Shown: positions 60,158 through 64,000 of the stretch, piece after piece
Position numbering within the stretch: position 1 is the first letter of the stretch
How the letters are laid out: each line of letters begins with the position of its first letter
Assembly (NCBI RefSeq): GCF_927798175.1
Contig: NZ_CAKMMP010000004.1
Location: forward strand, 1 to 64,000
Direction: 5' to 3'
DNA length: 64,000 bases
From: Paenibacillus sp. JJ-223
Lineage (GTDB): Bacteria > Bacillota > Bacilli > Paenibacillales > Paenibacillaceae
Position numbers and translations under genes: made by a program
The notes under the pieces: model-generated
Told to the model about the DNA's origin: nothing
Databases searched by the model: none
Seen by the model: only the letters and a program-made list of their open reading frames with translations

Positions 60158-60286
60158 TTACTTGTTTCCCTGACGCCACGGATTTTTCTGGGCGGCATGC
60201 TTGCTGTTTTTCGCCAGCACTTCCTCGGCAAACTCGGTATGATGCGCGTATTGGTTCCCTTTGTTTTTCTTGTACTTGGAAGCCAT
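60158..60286 (-). CDS. Small basic protein of 42 residues, unknown function
   Basis: ATG at 60286 with a perfect GGGAGGTGATTG site. The peptide starts MASKYKKNKGNQYAHHTEFAEE and ends NPWRQGNK. It is Lys/Asn/His-rich and hydrophilic, like small spore or nucleic-acid-binding proteins, but I do not recognise the family. The dedicated terminator 15 bp after the stop supports a real single-gene transcript. Confidence 0.7.
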   Translation of the reverse strand: MASKYKKNKGNQYAHHTEFAEEVLAKNSKHAAQKNPWRQGNK

Positions 60287-60385
60287 TGCAATCACCTCCC
60301 CGGAACTGTCTATAGTATGCTCCGGGGGAACAAGCTTACTCTCGAAGCTGGCAGGTAGTTGATGGAGCCATCAACTCGCCCAATC

Positions 60386-60742
60386 TCAGCGTTGACCAAG
60401 CAAATACCGTTGCAAAGTCGGACCAAGCAAACCAAAGCCGAAAAGCTCCTGTTCGAAACGTGCTTTGTCCTCTCCTGAGGTAATGCCCTCACTGTTCTGA
60501 AACGCCGTTTCGGTCGCTTCCTCAAAAGCGGTGTGCAGGTTATTGTTGTACCAGTCGAGGGTGGAATCCGAATGATTGCGCACGATCCGAGTGATTTGCA
60601 GCGTATTTTGCGGCTGGCTTGCTGCCACATAGACCAGCAACGACGGATCTCCGGCATTGGCAGGCTGGACCTCAACTTCGGCGCAAGACAAACCATCCAC
60701 TTCGGTTAATCTGCGAATTTTGGCATCCTGAATAGCATACAT
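60386..60742 (-). CDS. Hypothetical protein
   Basis: A soluble 118-residue acidic protein (MYAIQDAKIRRLTEVDG...), with no signal peptide or motif I recognise. The start at ATG 60742 has AGAAGGAG upstream. The in-frame ATG at 60769 overlaps the stop of the next upstream gene (ATGA) and could be used for coupling. It forms a two-gene unit with the hypothetical at 60766-61065. Confidence 0.65.
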   Translation of the reverse strand: MYAIQDAKIRRLTEVDGLSCAEVEVQPANAGDPSLLVYVAASQPQNTLQITRIVRNHSDSTLDWYNNNLHTAFEEATETAFQNSEGITSGEDKARFEQELFGFGLLGPTLQRYLLGQR

Positions 60743-60765
60743 GTTATATCGCGCTCCTTCTCCAT

Positions 60766-61065
60766 TCATGTCGTTTGCTCGATTTCACGTCTCGTTTCGG
60801 AAGTCCCCAAACGGTAGATCTCTCCGTATACGTTTTGCAGCGCTATTTCGTAGGCACGATTTACGGATTCCTCCGGTGTATCTGGCCAGGGCAATACCAT
60901 TCCCGGAAAAGCCTCCTCTTCCTTCTCCTGCATTAAATCAAGCAGTCTCTGCAGCTGCAGGGCTTCATCCGGTGTGGCTTGGATGGTCCATTCGTACGAT
61001 GCAGCATGTTGGTCCGGTAACACGGAACGGCCAGCCACCGAAACGTAGTAAATGGGCTTTCCCAT
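60766..61065 (-). CDS. Hypothetical protein
   Basis: A 99-residue soluble protein. It starts MGKPIYYVSVAGRSV, then has a WTIQATPDEALQLQRLLDLM helix and a Glu-rich stretch. The start at ATG 61065 has AAAGGAG upstream. I do not recognise the family. It lies divergent to asnB, and its stop overlaps the possible start of the next gene. Confidence 0.65.
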   Translation of the reverse strand: MGKPIYYVSVAGRSVLPDQHAASYEWTIQATPDEALQLQRLLDLMQEKEEEAFPGMVLPWPDTPEESVNRAYEIALQNVYGEIYRLGTSETRREIEQTT

Positions 61066-61140
61066 ATTTAGAAATTCTCCTTTGCGTGGCATGCTTCGAA
61101 CCTGGTCCTCAGATATAGTTTCCGAAGCGGACAGACATTT

Positions 61141-61159
61141 TATGCCTACTTTCGGCATA
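61141..61159. promoter_or_regulatory. Palindrome in the divergent region of asnB and the hypotheticals
   Basis: TATGCC and GGCATA arms with a seven-nt spacer, in the 199-bp gap between two divergent genes. It could be an operator; no regulator is implied. Confidence 0.4.
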
Positions 61160-61264
61160 TATTTGTTACACTTCCGACGAAAAAACCGTATTTGCTGGCC
61201 GTGATTACAAGATAAGAAAACATCTATACAGATCAACACTCGACTAAGAAAGGATGAACAAACC

Positions 61265-63109
61265 ATGTGCGGTATAACCGGCTTCATACAATGGAATCGG
61301 GATTTGACCCAGGAATCGGAGCTGCTTGTCCGAATGACGGACAGTTTGTCGAACCGGGGGCCCGACGCTTCAGGTACATGGATTTCCAACCCATGCGCTT
61401 TTGGTCATCGCCGGCTCAGTGTCATGGATCCGGAGAACGGAGCCCAACCGATGCATGCGTTTCAGGGAGATACCTCTTATACCATCGTGTATAACGGAGA
61501 ATTATACAATGCGCCCGAGTTGAAGAAGGAACTTCTTCAGCGAGGATATCATTTCCGCACGCAATGCGACACCGAAGTGCTGTTGACCGCTTATATCGAG
61601 TGGGGACCAGCCTGCGTGGAACGCTTTAACGGCATTTATGCTTTTGCGATATGGGATGGGGCACGGGAGCAGGTATTCATGGCGCGTGATCGCCTCGGTG
61701 TCAAACCCCTGTTCTACAGCCACGTAAAGGACACGCTCGTTTTTGGTTCGGAGCCTAAAGCACTTCTTCTGCATCCGGACGTGGATGCAGCCGTAGGCCC
61801 TGAAGGATTGGCAGAAGTTTTCATCATCGGTCCGGCACGAACGCCCGGCCATGGCGTATACTCCTCCATGCATGAGCTCAAGCCTGCACATGCGCTCGTT
61901 TATAACAGGGATGGTGTTCAGATCTATCCGTATTGGAAGCTTGAAAGTGCGGAGCATGAGCACAATCTGGACGAAACAGCCGCCCAGATTCGTCTGCTTC
62001 TGCAAGATACGCTGGAGCGGCAGCTCGCTTCCGACGTTCCCGTATGCTCGCTGTTGTCCGGCGGACTGGACTCCAGCGCCTTGTCCGCACTCGCCGTGGA
62101 CTACTATAACCGGACGGGACAGGGGCAGGTGAGTACCTATTCCGTAGATTACGTGGACAATGCCAAGCATTTTCAGGCCCATTCCTTTCAGCCGGGTGCG
62201 GACGGACCATGGATTCAACGCATGGTCGACGAATTGAAGACGGACCATCACTGGATCGAAATCGAGAATGGCGACCTGGTCAAGGCCCTGACACAAGCGA
62301 TGCTGGTACGCGATCTTCCAGGCATGGCGGATGTAGATTCTTCCTTATACTTGTTTTGCAAGGAAATCAAAAAGGGTGCTACCGTCGCCATTTCGGGCGA
62401 AGCAGCCGATGAAGTGTTCGGCGGATACCCATGGTTTCATCGGGAAGAAATGCTGAATTCGGGAACGTTCCCCTGGTCCGTTGCGCCTGACATGCGAGCC
62501 GGCTTGTTATCCCCTGACGTCCGGGAATGGATTCGTCCACTGGACTATCTTGCAGACCGATATGCAGACGCTGTAGCCGAAGTACCCGTCCTTCCGGGCG
62601 AAAAGGGAAAAACGGCACAAATGAGGGTCATGTCCTACCTGAACATTACACGTTTCATGCCTACTCTGCTGGATCGCAAAGACAGGATGAGCATGGGTGC
62701 CGGTTTGGAAGTACGCGTGCCTTATTGCGATCATCGATTGATTCAGTATGTATTCAATATTCCTTGGGAAATGAAAATAACGGGAGGACGGGAAAAAGGC
62801 ATTCTCCGTAAAGCACTGGAAGGTGTATTGCCGGATGATGTACTGTACCGCAAAAAAACCCCGTATCCCAAAACGCATAACCCACAATACTTGGCCGAGG
62901 TCAAAAAACAGGTGCTGGATATACTGGACGACTCGTCCTCTCCAATACTGCCCCTAATCGATAAAGAAAAAATTCGCGATCTGGCCTCCTCACCGGATGC
63001 TTCTTCCAATCTTCCGTGGTTTGGCCAGTTAATGTCGGGTCCGCAATTGTTCGCCTATTTATCGCAAATCAATTCGTGGTTGAGCACATATAAAGTAAGC
63101 ATTCGTTAA
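61265..63109 (+). CDS. asnO: Asparagine synthetase (glutamine-hydrolysing), AsnO type
   Basis: Makes asparagine from aspartate, ATP and glutamine. The 614-residue protein has the catalytic Cys2 (MCGITGFIQW), the glutaminase-domain segments SNRGPDASG and VYNGELYNAPEL, the ATP-pyrophosphatase loop CSLLSGGLDSSALSAL near residue 257 and SGEAADEVFGGYPW near 378. The length equals that I recall for Bacillus AsnO (614). AsnB and AsnH differ more in length, so the AsnO name is a judgement from length. AAAGGA precedes the ATG. Confidence 0.92.
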   Translation: MCGITGFIQWNRDLTQESELLVRMTDSLSNRGPDASGTWISNPCAFGHRRLSVMDPENGAQPMHAFQGDTSYTIVYNGELYNAPELKKELLQRGYHFRTQCDTEVLLTAYIEWGPACVERFNGIYAFAIWDGAREQVFMARDRLGVKPLFYSHVKDTLVFGSEPKALLLHPDVDAAVGPEGLAEVFIIGPARTPGHGVYSSMHELKPAHALVYNRDGVQIYPYWKLESAEHEHNLDETAAQIRLLLQDTLERQLASDVPVCSLLSGGLDSSALSALAVDYYNRTGQGQVSTYSVDYVDNAKHFQAHSFQPGADGPWIQRMVDELKTDHHWIEIENGDLVKALTQAMLVRDLPGMADVDSSLYLFCKEIKKGATVAISGEAADEVFGGYPWFHREEMLNSGTFPWSVAPDMRAGLLSPDVREWIRPLDYLADRYADAVAEVPVLPGEKGKTAQMRVMSYLNITRFMPTLLDRKDRMSMGAGLEVRVPYCDHRLIQYVFNIPWEMKITGGREKGILRKALEGVLPDDVLYRKKTPYPKTHNPQYLAEVKKQVLDILDDSSSPILPLIDKEKIRDLASSPDASSNLPWFGQLMSGPQLFAYLSQINSWLSTYKVSIR

Positions 63110-63113
63110 GCTC

Positions 63114-63158
63114 AAAAAAGCACCCTTCTTCAGTAGCGTTTAACTGAAAAGGGTGCTT
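63114..63158. terminator. Terminator between asnO and the radical SAM gene
   Basis: AAGCACCCTT/AAGGGTGCTT arms with inner CAGT/ACTG pairing. It is A-rich on the left and serves both convergent genes. Confidence 0.8.
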
Positions 63159-63174
63159 CCATATGGGCAAATCT

Positions 63175-64000
63175 TTATCGCTGCATGGCCGTGATCGCAT
63201 TACGTTCAAGCAAACCTTCGCCGAAGAGCTCTGCAAACGGAGAATCGGCCATATGAATATAACCAATGTAACAACCACATTTGCTCATGCCGCATGGCCG
63301 GTCAGCCGCCAGCGATTCCAATCCGTCACGGTACAGATGACCGATGATGCGCCGATCCTTGTAGCAGCGTCTTACATGACCGGAACCTTGGACATAAAAC
63401 ACCGTCGAACCAGCGGCACAGGCTTTGCCCAAACTCGGATAGTCGCGCAAATTCCCCTCGAACAACGGATCGATCGATTGCAGAAAACGGATCTCTTCAA
63501 CAGAATAATAATTGGGCTTATCCTTAAATGCATTTACCCACAAATATACGTCCTCCGGCAATGCCTGACGCATCGATTCAATCGCAGGAAAGGCGCTTCG
63601 CAGCCCCACAGTTCCCACACTGAAATCAAGTCCCAACTCTCGCAAAGTCAGACACTGCCTAACAAAGTTTTCCTCTTTGGTTTCCCGCGGATGATACGTA
63701 GCCCAGAAGGCTGCCGTTTCCCGATTCAATTCCCCGGCCCAGTCCAACTTGACAGACAGATTGGTCTGCACGGCCACTTTCTCCACATGCTCCATATGCG
63801 AAAGCTCCACCATTGCCTCACGGTACCAGCTTCTTATGAGCGCTTCGCCATACGGATTAAAGAAAAGGGACAACCGGTGACCCGCGGCGGACTGTTCTCT
63901 CACCCAATCCACAAACTGGCGCAGCTGTTGTTTATCGAGTTCCAGCGTTTCCTTCGAGTCCACCGTTTTGCTGAAAGGACAATACGGGCAATCGTAATTG
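63175..64000 (-). CDS. STM4011-like radical SAM protein, C-terminal part (cut by window edge)
   Basis: The frame continues past the right edge. The last bases of the window read NYDCPYCPFSK, two cysteines of a CxxxCxxC cluster motif whose first Cys is probably just outside. The visible 275 residues contain the Gly-rich SAM-fold stretch LSLFFNPYGEAL, the QTNLS segment and a Cys-rich tail (RRCYKDRR, CGMSKCGCYIGY) that may hold a second cluster. The family (STM4011) usually lies with other genes of unknown function. Its substrate is not known. Confidence 0.75.
   Translation of the reverse strand, partial: NYDCPYCPFSKTVDSKETLELDKQQLRQFVDWVREQSAAGHRLSLFFNPYGEALIRSWYREAMVELSHMEHVEKVAVQTNLSVKLDWAGELNRETAAFWATYHPRETKEENFVRQCLTLRELGLDFSVGTVGLRSAFPAIESMRQALPEDVYLWVNAFKDKPNYYSVEEIRFLQSIDPLFEGNLRDYPSLGKACAAGSTVFYVQGSGHVRRCYKDRRIIGHLYRDGLESLAADRPCGMSKCGCYIGYIHMADSPFAELFGEGLLERNAITAMQR

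Overview
The window looks like a Paenibacillus-type chromosome (endospore-forming Firmicute, moderate GC). The evidence is the 16S 5' half, the classic Bacillus-order block rplU-prp-rpmA-spo0B-obg-pheB, the sporulation genes safA, spoVID, spo0B, spoIVFA/B, spoIIB and lonB, strong AGGAGG ribosome-binding sites and a valS T-box. Nearly all genes from 1 to 50.4 kb lie on the minus strand, so transcription runs from high to low coordinates.

Region 1 (1-0.85 kb): 5' part of an rRNA operon (16S, minus) with two tandem promoters and a boxA-like leader. Region 2 (1-8 kb): safA, ilvE, pheA, thrB, a small thrC remnant, hom and pheB, for aromatic and aspartate-family amino acids plus a spore-coat organiser. 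Region 3 (8-14.6 kb): obg, spo0B, the ribosomal trio rpmA-prp-rplU with an L21 leader, rng, spoIVFB and spoIVFA. Region 4 (14.9-22.3 kb): minD, minC, mreD, mreC, mreB, radC, maf, a DUF4321 protein and spoIIB, for cell shape, septum placement and engulfment. Region 5 (22.4-28.3 kb): murC, folC and T-box-controlled valS. Region 6 (28.4-39 kb): spoVID, an RluA-type pseudouridine synthase and a haem/sirohaem operon (hemA, hemX, Met8-like, hemC, cobA-hemD fusion, hemB, hemL). Region 7 (39.4-50.4 kb): ysxC/engB, lonA, lonB, ispG, clpX, clpP, tig and ysoA, a protein quality-control cluster.

Region 8 (50.4-64 kb) is the accessory part. Two identical tRNA-Arg(TCT) genes face each other at 51.26 kb (+) and 59.96 kb (-). 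Each is followed on its inner side by a tandem array of about 130-bp units. Every unit carries a copy of the tRNA 3' end (an 18-nt core in most units) and an intrinsic terminator. Between the arrays lie an MFS transporter, a very large secreted subtilisin-like protease, a SAM methyltransferase and a DUF402 protein. Outside them are an 82-bp duplicated hairpin repeat (left) and, on the right, a 42-aa basic protein, two small hypotheticals, a class-B asparagine synthetase and the C-terminal part of an STM4011-like radical SAM protein.

The strongest candidate for something new is the paired tRNA 3'-end cassette arrays. Other points worth attention are the collapsed thrC between hom and thrB, a probable A7-tract frameshift in the DUF4321 gene, a leader ORF before the large protease, and a 19-nt sequence shared by the upstream rRNA promoter and one tRNA promoter.
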